Below are positions 25,671-34,266 of a stretch of DNA of 64,000 nt, one piece after another. The notes under the pieces were generated by a model. The model ran no database searches and was not told the DNA's origin. It saw nothing but the letters and a program-made list of their open reading frames with translations. The stretch lies in contig ATWE01000014.1 of assembly GCA_000421085.1 (NCBI GenBank), forward strand, positions 124,001 to 188,000, read 5' to 3'. The position numbers and the translations under genes are program-made. Source of the stretch: Ensifer sp. USDA 6670. GTDB lineage: Bacteria; Pseudomonadota; Alphaproteobacteria; Rhizobiales; Rhizobiaceae. The first letter of the stretch is position 1. Every line of letters starts with the position of its first letter.

Positions 25671-27307
25671 CCGGCCCACACCTCCTCGAGGTCAAGGATC
25701 TGACTGTGGATTTCCTGTCGCTCGGCGGTGCCTTCCGTGCGACGAGCGGGGTTGGCTTTCATGTCGACGCCGGCGAGACGCTCGTGATCCTGGGCGAGTC
25801 CGGCTCCGGCAAGTCGGTCAGCGCCAGTGCGATCATGGGGCTCATCGACACGCCTCCGGGCGATATCTGCGCCGGGTCGGTTACTTATCGCGGGCGCGAT
25901 CTCTCCTCGCTTTCCGAGGGGGAGCGGCGGGACCTCAACGGCCGCCGGCTCGCAATGATCTTCCAGGATCCGCTGTCGCATCTGAACCCCGTCTATACGA
26001 TCGGCTGGCAGCTGGAGGAGGTGTTCAGCGTCCACGGTGTGGCGAGTGGAGCCGAGGCTCGGCAGAAGGCGATCGAGATATTGGGGCGTGTGGGCATTCC
26101 GGAGCCGGAGAAGCGCATCGATCAATATCCGCACCAGTTTTCCGGCGGCCAGCGCCAGCGCATCATGATCGGCATGGCGATCGCGCTCAGGCCGGAAATC
26201 CTGATTGCCGACGAGCCGACGACGGCACTCGACGTGAGCGTGCAGGCGCAGATCCTCGAGCTTTTGAAGAAGCTGCAGGCCGAAGACGGCCTTGCCATCA
26301 TCATGATCACCCATGACCTCGAGGTGGCCGCGAATATGGCCGACCGGGTGATCGTCATGAAGTCCGGCCGCATCGTGGAGGAGGGCGAAGCCCGCGCCGT
26401 TTTCGAAAATCCCGCCCACAGCTACACTCGGACGCTGATCACTGCCCTCCCGCATGCCGATGATGGAGCGGCGGCGAGGCCGGCCAGGCCGGCCGGGAAA
26501 CCGATCCTGGAAGTGAGGAACATCGACAAGTTCTACACGCTCTCGTCCGGGTTTTTTGCGAAGCCGGCGCGATTGCATGCGGTCAAGAATCTGAGCTTCG
26601 ACGTCGCAGCCGGCGAGACGATCGGGATCGTCGGCGAGAGCGGCTCCGGCAAGTCGACGGTCGCACGCGTGCTTCTCGGCCTCAACGAGGCCTCCGGCGG
26701 CGAGGCGCTGTTTCACGGACGCGACGTCCTGAAGATGGACCGCAGGCAACTGCTGGCCTTCCGCCGCAAGGTACAGATGGTGTTCCAGGATCCCTATAGT
26801 TCGATGAACCCGCGCATGACGGTGTTCGACATCATCTCGGAGCCGTGGCGCATCCACAAGGACATTCTGGAGAAGGCGCGCTGGCGCGACCGCGTCACCG
26901 AATTGCTGGGGCTCGTCGGCCTGAACCCCGAGCACGCCAAACGCTATCCGCACCAGTTCTCAGGGGGCCAGCGGCAGCGCATCGCCATTGCCCGAGCGCT
27001 TGCCTGCGATCCGGAGCTCGTCGTCTGCGACGAGGCCGTCTCGGCGCTCGACGTCTCGGTACAGGTGCAGGTCATCGACCTTCTGGCGGAGCTGCGCGAC
27101 CGGCTGGGCCTCGCCTACATCTTCATAACCCATGATCTGCCGATCGTTCGTCACTTTGCCGATCGCGTCATCGTCATGAAGAGCGGCGAGATCGTCGAGC
27201 ACGCGACGACGGAAGAGATCTTCCGCAATCCGCGACATGCCTATACGCGCCAGCTCATCAATGCGACTCCGAAACCGAAGTGGCAGACAGCCGCCGACGC
27301 GGCATGA
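25667..27307 (+). CDS. ABC transporter ATP-binding protein, fused DppD-DppF type
   Basis: The 546-residue product contains two complete ATPase domains in one chain, equivalent to DppD and DppF. Walker A motifs GESGSGKS lie at residues 43-50 and about 323-330; each half has a FSGGQRQR signature and Walker B followed by an ALDVSVQ D-loop. The oligopeptide-type C-terminal extension follows each domain. Fused forms are common in rhizobia. It overlaps the permease gene upstream and the DMT permease downstream by ATGA. The paralogous fused ATPase of the second cassette is at 56185-57831. Confidence 0.9.
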   Translation: MTGPHLLEVKDLTVDFLSLGGAFRATSGVGFHVDAGETLVILGESGSGKSVSASAIMGLIDTPPGDICAGSVTYRGRDLSSLSEGERRDLNGRRLAMIFQDPLSHLNPVYTIGWQLEEVFSVHGVASGAEARQKAIEILGRVGIPEPEKRIDQYPHQFSGGQRQRIMIGMAIALRPEILIADEPTTALDVSVQAQILELLKKLQAEDGLAIIMITHDLEVAANMADRVIVMKSGRIVEEGEARAVFENPAHSYTRTLITALPHADDGAAARPARPAGKPILEVRNIDKFYTLSSGFFAKPARLHAVKNLSFDVAAGETIGIVGESGSGKSTVARVLLGLNEASGGEALFHGRDVLKMDRRQLLAFRRKVQMVFQDPYSSMNPRMTVFDIISEPWRIHKDILEKARWRDRVTELLGLVGLNPEHAKRYPHQFSGGQRQRIAIARALACDPELVVCDEAVSALDVSVQVQVIDLLAELRDRLGLAYIFITHDLPIVRHFADRVIVMKSGEIVEHATTEEIFRNPRHAYTRQLINATPKPKWQTAADAA

Positions 27308-28191
27308 AGAAGATCGCCCTGCCTGCGGTCGTCGCAGGAGCCCTGTTGATGGCGGCAAATTCCCTGGTCGCGGCGATGGACGGCGTCATCGTGCGCTTCG
27401 TGGCCGGGGAGGTCCACCCGATCGGGATCGTCTTCTTCCGTAACCTTGCCAGCCTGATCGCGCTCTATCTGCTGCTGTGCCGCCGCGGGTTTCCGCTCGG
27501 CATCGCGCAACCCAGCGGCCGGGCGATGCATTTCTCCGTCCATGCGATCAGGGCCGTCATCAAGCTTCTGGCGCTCGTCGCGGCCTTCATTGCCGTCACC
27601 GAGATACCTTTGGCCTCCGCGACCGCGATTGCCTTCACCATGCCTCTCTTCGTCGCGCTCGGGTCGGTACTTTTCCTCGGGGAGCGGATCTCGGTCGCTC
27701 GGGTCCTCGGCCTCGTTGCCGGCTTCGCCGGTATTCTGATCGTCGTCAGGCCGGGCGCCGCAACCTTCCAGTCAGGCGCGGCCTGGGCGCTGGCGTCAGC
27801 GGTCGGTCTCGCCATGGTCGCGCTGTTGATGAAGGTTTCGGCCGAGCGTGAGGACCCGCTCAGCATCGCCTGGCTGAACCTGCTCGTGACGGTCCCCGTG
27901 GCTTTCGTCATGGCTCTGCCTTTCTGGCAGACGCCTTCGCTATTCAGCCTCGCCCTGATGACGCTGCAGGGCATCGGCGGCCTGTTCGCCCAGCTCTCCT
28001 TCGCGAGGGCAATGAAGCTCGCCGACGCTTCGCTACTGGTTATCGTGGATTTTATCCGGCTGCCGATCGCCCTGATCCTCGGCCTCATGCTCTTCGGCGA
28101 GCCGATCCGGCTGGAGGTGGTGATCGGCGGGGCGATCATCCTCGGGGCGATCGCGCTGCTCTTTCACCGCGAGGGGAGGAGGCGCGGGTAG
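27304..28191 (+). CDS. EamA/DMT-family transporter
   Basis: This 295-residue protein has ten hydrophobic helices arranged as two EamA repeats, with the first repeat ending near FLGERISVARVLGLVAGFAGILIVV, written here by its core GERIS near residue 130. Members export amino acids, metabolites or sugars. Its ATGA overlap with the ABC ATPase puts it at the end of the importer operon, an unusual place for an exporter; it could act as a second uptake route or relieve toxic intermediates. The substrate is unknown. Confidence 0.82.
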   Translation: MKKIALPAVVAGALLMAANSLVAAMDGVIVRFVAGEVHPIGIVFFRNLASLIALYLLLCRRGFPLGIAQPSGRAMHFSVHAIRAVIKLLALVAAFIAVTEIPLASATAIAFTMPLFVALGSVLFLGERISVARVLGLVAGFAGILIVVRPGAATFQSGAAWALASAVGLAMVALLMKVSAEREDPLSIAWLNLLVTVPVAFVMALPFWQTPSLFSLALMTLQGIGGLFAQLSFARAMKLADASLLVIVDFIRLPIALILGLMLFGEPIRLEVVIGGAIILGAIALLFHREGRRRG

Positions 28192-28230
28192 GGGCGGGGC
28201 CGCAAGCGCGCAGCAATGGAAGGAACGAAT

Positions 28231-28385
28231 GCCCCTCCCCAACCCCTCCCCACAAGGGGGAGGGGCTAATCCGGCCGCGCCCTCGTCGCCTCTCTGACCG
28301 TCGCGACAGTCTGGAGGTTTTGGGGAATGGCAGTCGGGTGCAACGGGGGCCAGAGCCCCTCCCACCGGGGGGTGGGGAGGGGGTC
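28231..28385. repeat. GC-rich palindromic repeat between convergent genes
   Basis: Two poly-C/poly-G hairpins lie here. The first has a 9-bp stem (28243-28251 with 28257-28265) of CCCCTCCCC type, the second pairs GCCCCTCCCACC (from 28355) with GGTGGGGAGGGG-type sequence to 28384. Elements of this sort are dispersed in rhizobial intergenic DNA and also act as transcription stops between convergent genes. No gene is seen in 28192-28395. Confidence 0.55.
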
Positions 28386-28395
28386 TTGCGAACGA

Positions 28396-29322
28396 TCACG
28401 CGCTTCGGCTCTCGAAATGCTCCACCAGGGCGGAAACCATGCTGTCGCCCATCTGTTGCCGCGTCTCGCGCGTACCGCTGCCCATGTGCGGCGACAGGAC
28501 GACGCGCGGATCGGAGCGTAGCGCTTCCGGCACGAAGGGTTCCTTCTCGAAAACGTCGAGGGCCGCGCCGGCGATCCCGTTTCCGGCGAGCGCCGTGATG
28601 AGCGCCTGTTCGTCGACAATCGTGCCGCGCGAGACGTTCACCAGATAGCCTTCCGGGCCAAGGCTCGCGAGCACGGCGCCGTTGACGAGGCCGATCGTCT
28701 CGGGACTCGCGGGACAGGTGACGATCAGAAGATCGGCCCAGGCCGCGAGCGCCTCGATGCCGTCAAAATAAGGAAGGTCGACAGGCTTGCGTCTCGGGCC
28801 GTAATAGGCGGTCGGCGCTCCCATCACGCTCAGCCGGGCGGCGACCGCCGAGCCGATGTGTCCAAGCCCGACGATCCCTGTCTTCATCGATCTCAGCGAG
28901 CGGCCGAGCGGGAAGGCGCTCTCGCCCCACTTGCCCTCGCGCACGAAAGCGTGGCCGCGCATGAGTCCGCGCGTGGCCGAAATGCTGAGCGCAACCGCAA
29001 GATCGGCGACATCCTCGGCAAGGATCTTCGATGTGTTGCGGACGACGACGCCACGAGCATGCGCGGTCTCGACATCGATGCCGTCGAGACCGGCGCTGTA
29101 GCTGGAGATGATCTCCAGCGCCGGCAGGCGGTCAAGCATGGCCGCATCGATATGGGCGTGCCTGACGGCAATGCCGCGAATCCGCGCTCCGTATTCGGAA
29201 AGAAACGGCCCGATTGCCGAGGGATCCTTCGGCAGCCGGACGGTATTGAAGGTTTCCTTCAGTTCGAAATCGGTCTTTTCCGGCAGTTCGGCGGCCTGAA
29301 GGATGGTTATGTCCCGGAGCAT
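28396..29322 (-). CDS. D-isomer-specific 2-hydroxyacid dehydrogenase
   Basis: This 308-residue NAD(P)-dependent enzyme has the Rossmann motif VGLGHIGSAVAARL at residues 151-164 and the catalytic triad Arg232 (VNVSRGT), Glu261 (FEKEP) and His279 (SPHMGSGT). The family reduces 2-keto acids or oxidises D-2-hydroxy acids, including glyoxylate/hydroxypyruvate. It is the last gene of a three-gene minus-strand unit with an RraA-family protein and an IlvD-type dehydratase, so it probably reduces a product of that pathway, for example a short keto acid or aldehyde acid released by an aldolase. Confidence 0.85.
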   Translation of the reverse strand: MLRDITILQAAELPEKTDFELKETFNTVRLPKDPSAIGPFLSEYGARIRGIAVRHAHIDAAMLDRLPALEIISSYSAGLDGIDVETAHARGVVVRNTSKILAEDVADLAVALSISATRGLMRGHAFVREGKWGESAFPLGRSLRSMKTGIVGLGHIGSAVAARLSVMGAPTAYYGPRRKPVDLPYFDGIEALAAWADLLIVTCPASPETIGLVNGAVLASLGPEGYLVNVSRGTIVDEQALITALAGNGIAGAALDVFEKEPFVPEALRSDPRVVLSPHMGSGTRETRQQMGDSMVSALVEHFESRSA

Positions 29323-29325
29323 CGC

Positions 29326-30051
29326 CTAGCGTCCTTTGGTCCGGCGCCAGGCCGCAAATTCCGTCTTCGTCTCATCCTTGGTCGCGGGATAGAGACCGAT
29401 GATGGAGCGGCCCTTCAGGACTTCCTCGGTGACGAAGTCTTCGAAGGCAGTCATCTCGACGGCCTCGGCGGCGACCTCGTCGGCGAGATGCGCGGGGACG
29501 ATCACCACGCCTTCGCGATCCCCGACGACAACGTCTCCCGGCCAGACGGCAACGTCGCCGCAGCCGATTGGAACGTTGATGTCGAGCGCCTGGTGCAGCG
29601 TCAGGTTCGTCGGCGCGGAAGGGCGGCTGTGATAGGCGGGGATGTCGAGCTCGCCGATTTCCGGGCTGTCCCGGAAGCCGCCGTCGGTGACGACGCCCGC
29701 GACGCCGCGCACCATCAGCCGCGAAACCAGGATCGAGCCCGCGGAAGCCGCCCGCGGATCCTTCCGGCTATCCATCACCATGACGAAACCGGGTGGGCAC
29801 TTCTCCACGGCCGCGCGCTGCGGGTGCTCGGGATTTTGAAAGACGGAAAGCTGGTTCAGATCCTCGCGGGCCGGGATGTATCGAAGGGTAAAGGCCTGGC
29901 CGACCATGTTCTTCGCCTTCGGCGAGACCGGACGAACGTCCTGGATGAACTGGTTGCGCAGGCCGCGCTTGAAGAGGGCGGTGCACAAGGTGGCGCAGCT
30001 TACGCCTTCGAATTTCCTGCGTGTCTCGTCGGACAGAACATAGGTGGTCAT
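29326..30051 (-). CDS. RraA-family protein (HMG/CHA aldolase-like)
   Basis: The 241-residue product carries RraA-family motifs: GVVTDGGFRDSPEI near residues 124-137 (metal and substrate Arg/Asp) and WPGDVVVGDREGVVIVP near 176-192. Family members include 4-hydroxy-4-methyl-2-oxoglutarate aldolase and oxaloacetate decarboxylase, while E. coli RraA inhibits RNase E. The location between a sugar-acid dehydratase and a hydroxyacid dehydrogenase supports a keto-acid aldolase or decarboxylase role. It is about 70 residues longer than E. coli RraA, as usual for catabolic members. Confidence 0.82.
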   Translation of the reverse strand: MTTYVLSDETRRKFEGVSCATLCTALFKRGLRNQFIQDVRPVSPKAKNMVGQAFTLRYIPAREDLNQLSVFQNPEHPQRAAVEKCPPGFVMVMDSRKDPRAASAGSILVSRLMVRGVAGVVTDGGFRDSPEIGELDIPAYHSRPSAPTNLTLHQALDINVPIGCGDVAVWPGDVVVGDREGVVIVPAHLADEVAAEAVEMTAFEDFVTEEVLKGRSIIGLYPATKDETKTEFAAWRRTKGR

Positions 30052-30077
30052 GGTTCCTCCCTGGGAAGTTCGTGAAA

Positions 30078-31799
30078 TCAGAAAATGTCGGGCTCGCCCA
30101 CGGCTGTTCCGAAGGCGGTTTCGAGAAAGTCGAAGTCGCAGCCTTCATTGGCCTGCTTGATGTGCTTCAAGAACATCCAGCCATAGCCTCGTTCGTATTT
30201 GTCGGCGGGGCGCGTCCATGCGGCCCGCCGCATCGCCAATATCTCTTCATCGACCAGCATGTCGATCGTCCGGTTCGGCACGTCGACGCGGATGATGTCT
30301 CCGGTCCTGACGAGCGAAAGGGGGCCACCGACATGGGACTCCGGCGCCACATGCAGGATGCAGGCGCCGTAGCTCGTCCCGCTCATGCGGGCGTCGGAGA
30401 TGCGCAGCATATCGCGATAGCCCTGCTTCAGGATTTTTTTAGGGATCGGCAGCATACCCCATTCCGGCATGCCGGGCCCGCCCTTGGGTCCCGCATTTCT
30501 GAGTATGAGCACGTGGTCGGGCGTGACGTCGAGATCCTCGTCGTCGACGGCGGCCTTCATCTCCGGATAGCCGTCGAAGACGAGCGCCGGTCCCTCATGG
30601 ACCCGCAGCCGCTCCTCGCAGGCAGACGGCTTCACGACGCAGCCATCCGGCGCCAGATTGCCCTTCAGGACGGCCAGCGAGCCTTCATGATAGATCGGGT
30701 TGGAAAGCGGCCGGATGACGTCGGAATTATGCACCTCCGCCCCTTCGAGTGTCGCCCCCAACGGAAATCCGCTCACCGTCATCGCGTCGAGATGCAACAG
30801 CTCCCTCATCTCCGCCATCAGCGCGCGCAGGCCGCCGGCATAATAGAAATCCTCCATGAGGTACTGCTTGCCGGAGGGCCTAATATTGGCGATGACGGGC
30901 GTCGTGCGGCTGATCCTGTCGAGATCTTCCAGCGTCAGCGGCACCCCGGCCCGTCGCGCCATGGCGATGAGATGCACCACGGCGTTGGTCGAACAGCCGG
31001 TCGCCATCGCCACGGCACTCGCATTTGCAACCGATTTTTCGGTGATGATCTTCTCAGGTCCGAGCTTCTCGTGAACCATCTCGACGATCCGCCTGCCGCA
31101 TCGCGTGCTCATGCGGATATGGTTGGCGTCGGCTGCGGGGATCGAGCTCGCGCCGGGAAGCGTCAAACCGAGCGACTCGGCGATTGCCGTCATCGTGCTT
31201 GCCGTTCCGAAGGTCATGCAATGGCCGTAGGAGCGGGCGATCCCCTCCTCCACGCCGATCCATTGCTCATCGGTTATCGTTCCCGCTCGGCGCTCGTCCC
31301 AGTATTTCCATGCATCCGAGCCGGAGCCGAGATGCTCGCCCTTGTAGTGCCCGCGCAGCATCGGGCCGGCCGGCAGGAAGATCATCGGGAGGCCGGCACT
31401 GATGGCTCCCATGACGAGGGCAGGCGTGGTCTTGTCGCACCCGCCCATCAGCACGGCGCCGTCGATCGGGTGGCCGCGCAGCAATTCCTCGGCCTCCATC
31501 GCCAGGAAGTTTCGATAGAGCATCGTCGTCGGCTTGAGCGAGCTTTCCGAGAGCGATTGCACCGGCAGTTCGACGGGAAACCCGCCGGCCTGCAGCACGC
31601 CGCGTTTCACGTCCTCGATCCGGTGCTTGAAATGGGCGTGGCACGGATTGAGATCCGACCATGTGTTCAGGATGGCGATGATCGGCTTCTCACCCCAGTC
31701 CTTCGCGTCGTAGCCCATCTGCATCAGGCGGGAGCGGTGACCGGAAGAGCGCAGGTCATCAGGGGCAAACCACCGTGCGCTGCGAAGTGTGGATGTCAT
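30078..31799 (-). CDS. IlvD/Edd-family dehydratase, L-arabonate-dehydratase-like
   Basis: This 573-residue enzyme has the cluster cysteines of the IlvD/Edd family at Cys53 (NTWSDLNPCH), Cys121 (GGCDKTTPA) and Cys194 (GHCMTFGTAST). The length and the GGCDKTTPALVMGA segment match the rhizobial L-arabonate/D-xylonate dehydratase group, which dehydrates sugar acids to 2-keto-3-deoxy acids using a [2Fe-2S] cluster and Mg. The ATG at 31799 is preferred over a TTG at 31865. An operator copy at 31869-31882 lies 70 bases upstream, shared with the GntR, DapA-family and ABC genes. True dihydroxyacid dehydratase (branched-chain synthesis) is unlikely from this context. Confidence 0.85.
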   Translation of the reverse strand: MTSTLRSARWFAPDDLRSSGHRSRLMQMGYDAKDWGEKPIIAILNTWSDLNPCHAHFKHRIEDVKRGVLQAGGFPVELPVQSLSESSLKPTTMLYRNFLAMEAEELLRGHPIDGAVLMGGCDKTTPALVMGAISAGLPMIFLPAGPMLRGHYKGEHLGSGSDAWKYWDERRAGTITDEQWIGVEEGIARSYGHCMTFGTASTMTAIAESLGLTLPGASSIPAADANHIRMSTRCGRRIVEMVHEKLGPEKIITEKSVANASAVAMATGCSTNAVVHLIAMARRAGVPLTLEDLDRISRTTPVIANIRPSGKQYLMEDFYYAGGLRALMAEMRELLHLDAMTVSGFPLGATLEGAEVHNSDVIRPLSNPIYHEGSLAVLKGNLAPDGCVVKPSACEERLRVHEGPALVFDGYPEMKAAVDDEDLDVTPDHVLILRNAGPKGGPGMPEWGMLPIPKKILKQGYRDMLRISDARMSGTSYGACILHVAPESHVGGPLSLVRTGDIIRVDVPNRTIDMLVDEEILAMRRAAWTRPADKYERGYGWMFLKHIKQANEGCDFDFLETAFGTAVGEPDIF

Positions 31800-31868
31800 T
31801 GGCTTGGATATTCCCGACAGGTGGATCTTCCACGCGGATGTAGCATGGCGGGAAAAACGGCGCAATAT

Positions 31869-31882
31869 ACTAATGCATTAGT
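31869..31882. promoter_or_regulatory. Operator-like element, copy C
   Basis: ACTAATGCATTAGT is a perfect 14-base palindrome upstream of the dehydratase operon. It shares its core with the sites at 20275 and 22121 but lacks their extra direct repeat. Confidence 0.65.
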
Positions 31883-31933
31883 GTAGATCGGGCGGACCGG
31901 GAGGAGCCGGCAGTGCTCCGGCGACGTCCGAAC

Positions 31934-34138
31934 TCAATGCGTCGTCAACACCTTCACTCCGCCCCTCCGCTCCAGGACGTCGACCACCACCTGGGATCTC
32001 GACCGTCTCAGGGCTATGTCGACCATTCCCGAGCCGACCCGCAGCCGTTTCAGCACGACCTCGTCCAGGAAGGGCGGGAGCGTCGGCTCGTTCAAGGTCA
32101 CATGCATCTTCCCGGCATCGAAGCCGAGACCGATCATCGACTGGAGCAGATAGAGGGGTGCCGCCGCCGCCCAGGCCTGCGGCACGCAGGAAACCGGATA
32201 AAAGGTCGGCCCGCGGGCGCGCTGGCGCGCGAAACCGCAGAAGAGCTCCGGCAAACGTCTGAGGTCGGTGTAGGTGGAGGCCGCGAACAGCCCTTCGAAG
32301 ATGCTGGCCGCCTCGGCTTGAAAGCCGTAGCGCACGAAGCCTGCCGCGATCAGCGCGTTGTCGTGTGGCCAGACGGAGCCGTTGTGGTAGCTCATCGGAT
32401 TGTAGCGCGCCTCGGAGGCGGCGATCGTGCGCACGCCCCAGCCGCAGAAGGAGGATTGCGCCATCAGCGTCGACACTACCCTGCCGGCGCGCTCCGGCAG
32501 GGCGATGCCGGTGAAGAGCGCATGACCCGCATTGGACGAGCGGACGCGGCAGGGGTTCTTTTCCCCGTCGAGGGCCAGCGAATAGGTTCCAAGCTCATCA
32601 TCGTAGAAGGCCGCGTCGAACCGGATGCGCAGGTCCTCGGCCCGCCTTTCGAGCCTCAGCGCATCCTCGACATGGCCGAGCTTCCGCGACAGTCGGGCGG
32701 CGGCCTGCCAGGCGCCGAAGACATAGGCCTGTACCTCGGCGGTCGCGATCGGCCCCGAGGCCAGATTGCCCCCGGCATGGAAGATCGAGTCGTGGCTGTC
32801 CTTCCAGCACTGGTTCACCAGACCCTTTGCGGTGCGGCTTCCATATTCGACGAAGCCGTCGCCGTCGCGGTCGCCGAAACGATCGATCCAGTCAAGCGCC
32901 GCCACCACGTTCGGCCAGAGGCTCCGCACGGTATCGAGGTCGCCGGTGCGATCGAGATAGGCGCCGGCAAGCATGATGAAGAGAGGGGTCGAGTCGATGC
33001 TGCCGTAATAGCGTCGGAAGGGCACCTCGCCGAGTTCCGCCATTTCGCCGTAGCGCATCTCGTGCAGGATCTTGCCCGGCTCCGCATCGGCGGCGGGGTC
33101 GAAATCGTGCGCCTGGTTGGCGGAGAGATGCCTGAGCACGCCCTTCGCGATTTCCGGGTCCAGCCACAGTGTTTCGAGCGCCGTGATGAGCGCGTCGCGG
33201 CCGAAGACGGTGCTGAACCAAGGGATGCCGGCGTAAGGGTAGGGACCTTCGGGTGTTTCCGTGAGCAGCATGTAGAGGTCGGTGACGCTGCGTCTCACGG
33301 CCTCGTTGAACACGGCGTTGGAGGTCACGACGGCGGCGGCGCGCGAGGCGGAATAACGCAACGCCCTCCTGGCATCGCGCAACGCCAGAAAGAAAGTGAA
33401 GGCCGGAGGGTGCGGATTGTCCTCGAGACTGTTGCAGACGATTTCGATGAAGATCGATTGCGCCTGATGCGGTGCGAGCTCGACGACAAAGCTCGCCTCC
33501 TGTCCGGTGAGCCTCTGCGGTTCCGGATCGAAGCGGAGCGTCGTGCTGCGGGTCTGGCCGTCGAGGCCGTCATAGGCCAGGACGACCCGGGCGTTGCCGA
33601 CCAGCGCGCTGTGATGGGTGCCGCGGCGGCGCCTGGGGGTGCCCCGCACCTCGAAAAGGTCGGCGAAGTCGGCGGCGAAGGACAATTCGACCTGCAGCTT
33701 TCTCGGCACTTCATCGAAGTTGCGGAGCACCAGGCGTTCGTAGCAGGCCTCCTGCCAGAGGAACCGGGTACGCCGCACGTGAATGAGGTCATGCTTCAAC
33801 ACCTCGCCACCGGGATCGAGCACGAGAGCCGGATTGGTGAGATCGCAGTCGAGCGTGGCATTGTCGTCCCTGAGCGTGGAACTCAGCAACAGCGATCGGG
33901 CGCCGTTCAATTTCAGCACGAATTGCGACAGATGGCGGGTGTCGCGGTGGAAGATCCCCTCCGGATTGGAAGGAGAGGAAAACGCATCGCCGTTGTGGTC
34001 GAACACGGCGAAGGTATCGCCGTGTTTCAGGGATCTGGAGCTTCGCTCGTAACGCGAAACCGCTGCAGGTCCCAAGTCGTCCGCAGATGTCACGTCGGGA
34101 GCGGCTTCGGCCGGCCCCCCGGAGAGATTGGTTCCCAT
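31934..34138 (-). CDS. Amylo-alpha-1,6-glucosidase/glycogen-debranching-like protein
   Basis: This 734-residue protein has an N-terminal GDE-type beta domain (opening with FAVFDHNGDAF and EGIFHRDTRHLS, about residues 43-75) and a C-terminal (alpha/alpha)6 barrel with PWFSTVFGRDALIT, SIDSTPLFIML, GLVNQCWKDSHDS and NGSVWPHDNALI. Those segments hold the Asp/Glu residues typical of glycogen debranching and related glucosidases. There is no signal peptide. It is co-directional with a glycosyltransferase 128 bases upstream. In rhizobia such genes occur with osmotic or stress glycan functions; the substrate could be glycogen or another alpha-glucan. Confidence 0.85.
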   Translation of the reverse strand: MGTNLSGGPAEAAPDVTSADDLGPAAVSRYERSSRSLKHGDTFAVFDHNGDAFSSPSNPEGIFHRDTRHLSQFVLKLNGARSLLLSSTLRDDNATLDCDLTNPALVLDPGGEVLKHDLIHVRRTRFLWQEACYERLVLRNFDEVPRKLQVELSFAADFADLFEVRGTPRRRRGTHHSALVGNARVVLAYDGLDGQTRSTTLRFDPEPQRLTGQEASFVVELAPHQAQSIFIEIVCNSLEDNPHPPAFTFFLALRDARRALRYSASRAAAVVTSNAVFNEAVRRSVTDLYMLLTETPEGPYPYAGIPWFSTVFGRDALITALETLWLDPEIAKGVLRHLSANQAHDFDPAADAEPGKILHEMRYGEMAELGEVPFRRYYGSIDSTPLFIMLAGAYLDRTGDLDTVRSLWPNVVAALDWIDRFGDRDGDGFVEYGSRTAKGLVNQCWKDSHDSIFHAGGNLASGPIATAEVQAYVFGAWQAAARLSRKLGHVEDALRLERRAEDLRIRFDAAFYDDELGTYSLALDGEKNPCRVRSSNAGHALFTGIALPERAGRVVSTLMAQSSFCGWGVRTIAASEARYNPMSYHNGSVWPHDNALIAAGFVRYGFQAEAASIFEGLFAASTYTDLRRLPELFCGFARQRARGPTFYPVSCVPQAWAAAAPLYLLQSMIGLGFDAGKMHVTLNEPTLPPFLDEVVLKRLRVGSGMVDIALRRSRSQVVVDVLERRGGVKVLTTH

Positions 34139-34160
34139 CGGATCGGTCTCCGTTGCATCG

Positions 34161-34206
34161 GAGCAGGATGAAGAGATGCGTGCCGTTTTCCGCCCGCATC
34201 CCGCTC
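34161..34206. repeat. Rhizobial intergenic palindrome, copy 1
   Basis: GAGCAGGAT (34161-34169) and ATCCCGCTC (34198-34206) form the arms of an imperfect palindrome with TTTTCCGCCCGC inside. A second copy with the same arms lies at 52496-52542. Elements of this type are dispersed in Sinorhizobium intergenic DNA. Confidence 0.6.
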
Positions 34207-34220
34207 TCGCTCCTCGAGTA

Positions 34221-34261
34221 GATCACGATGCGCTCGGATCGATCCGAACTCATCCGTGATC
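34221..34261. terminator. Nested dyad after glycosyltransferase gene
   Basis: GATCAC (34221-34226) pairs with GTGATC (34256-34261), and inside lies the palindrome TCGGATCGATCCGA (34234-34247). The structure sits just past the glycosyltransferase stop. No T run follows on the minus strand, so termination is uncertain. Confidence 0.35.
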
Positions 34262-34266
34262 CGGTA

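Noticed and set aside
30078-31799. Biosynthetic IlvD (branched-chain amino acids)
   Set aside because: The length, the GGCDKTTPA pattern and the shared operator with sugar-acid genes favour an arabonate-type dehydratase.
31913-34171. 752-codon open frame on the plus strand opposite the debranching-like gene
   Set aside because: The minus-strand frame has recognised GDE motifs; the opposite frame has none and is a codon-bias shadow.
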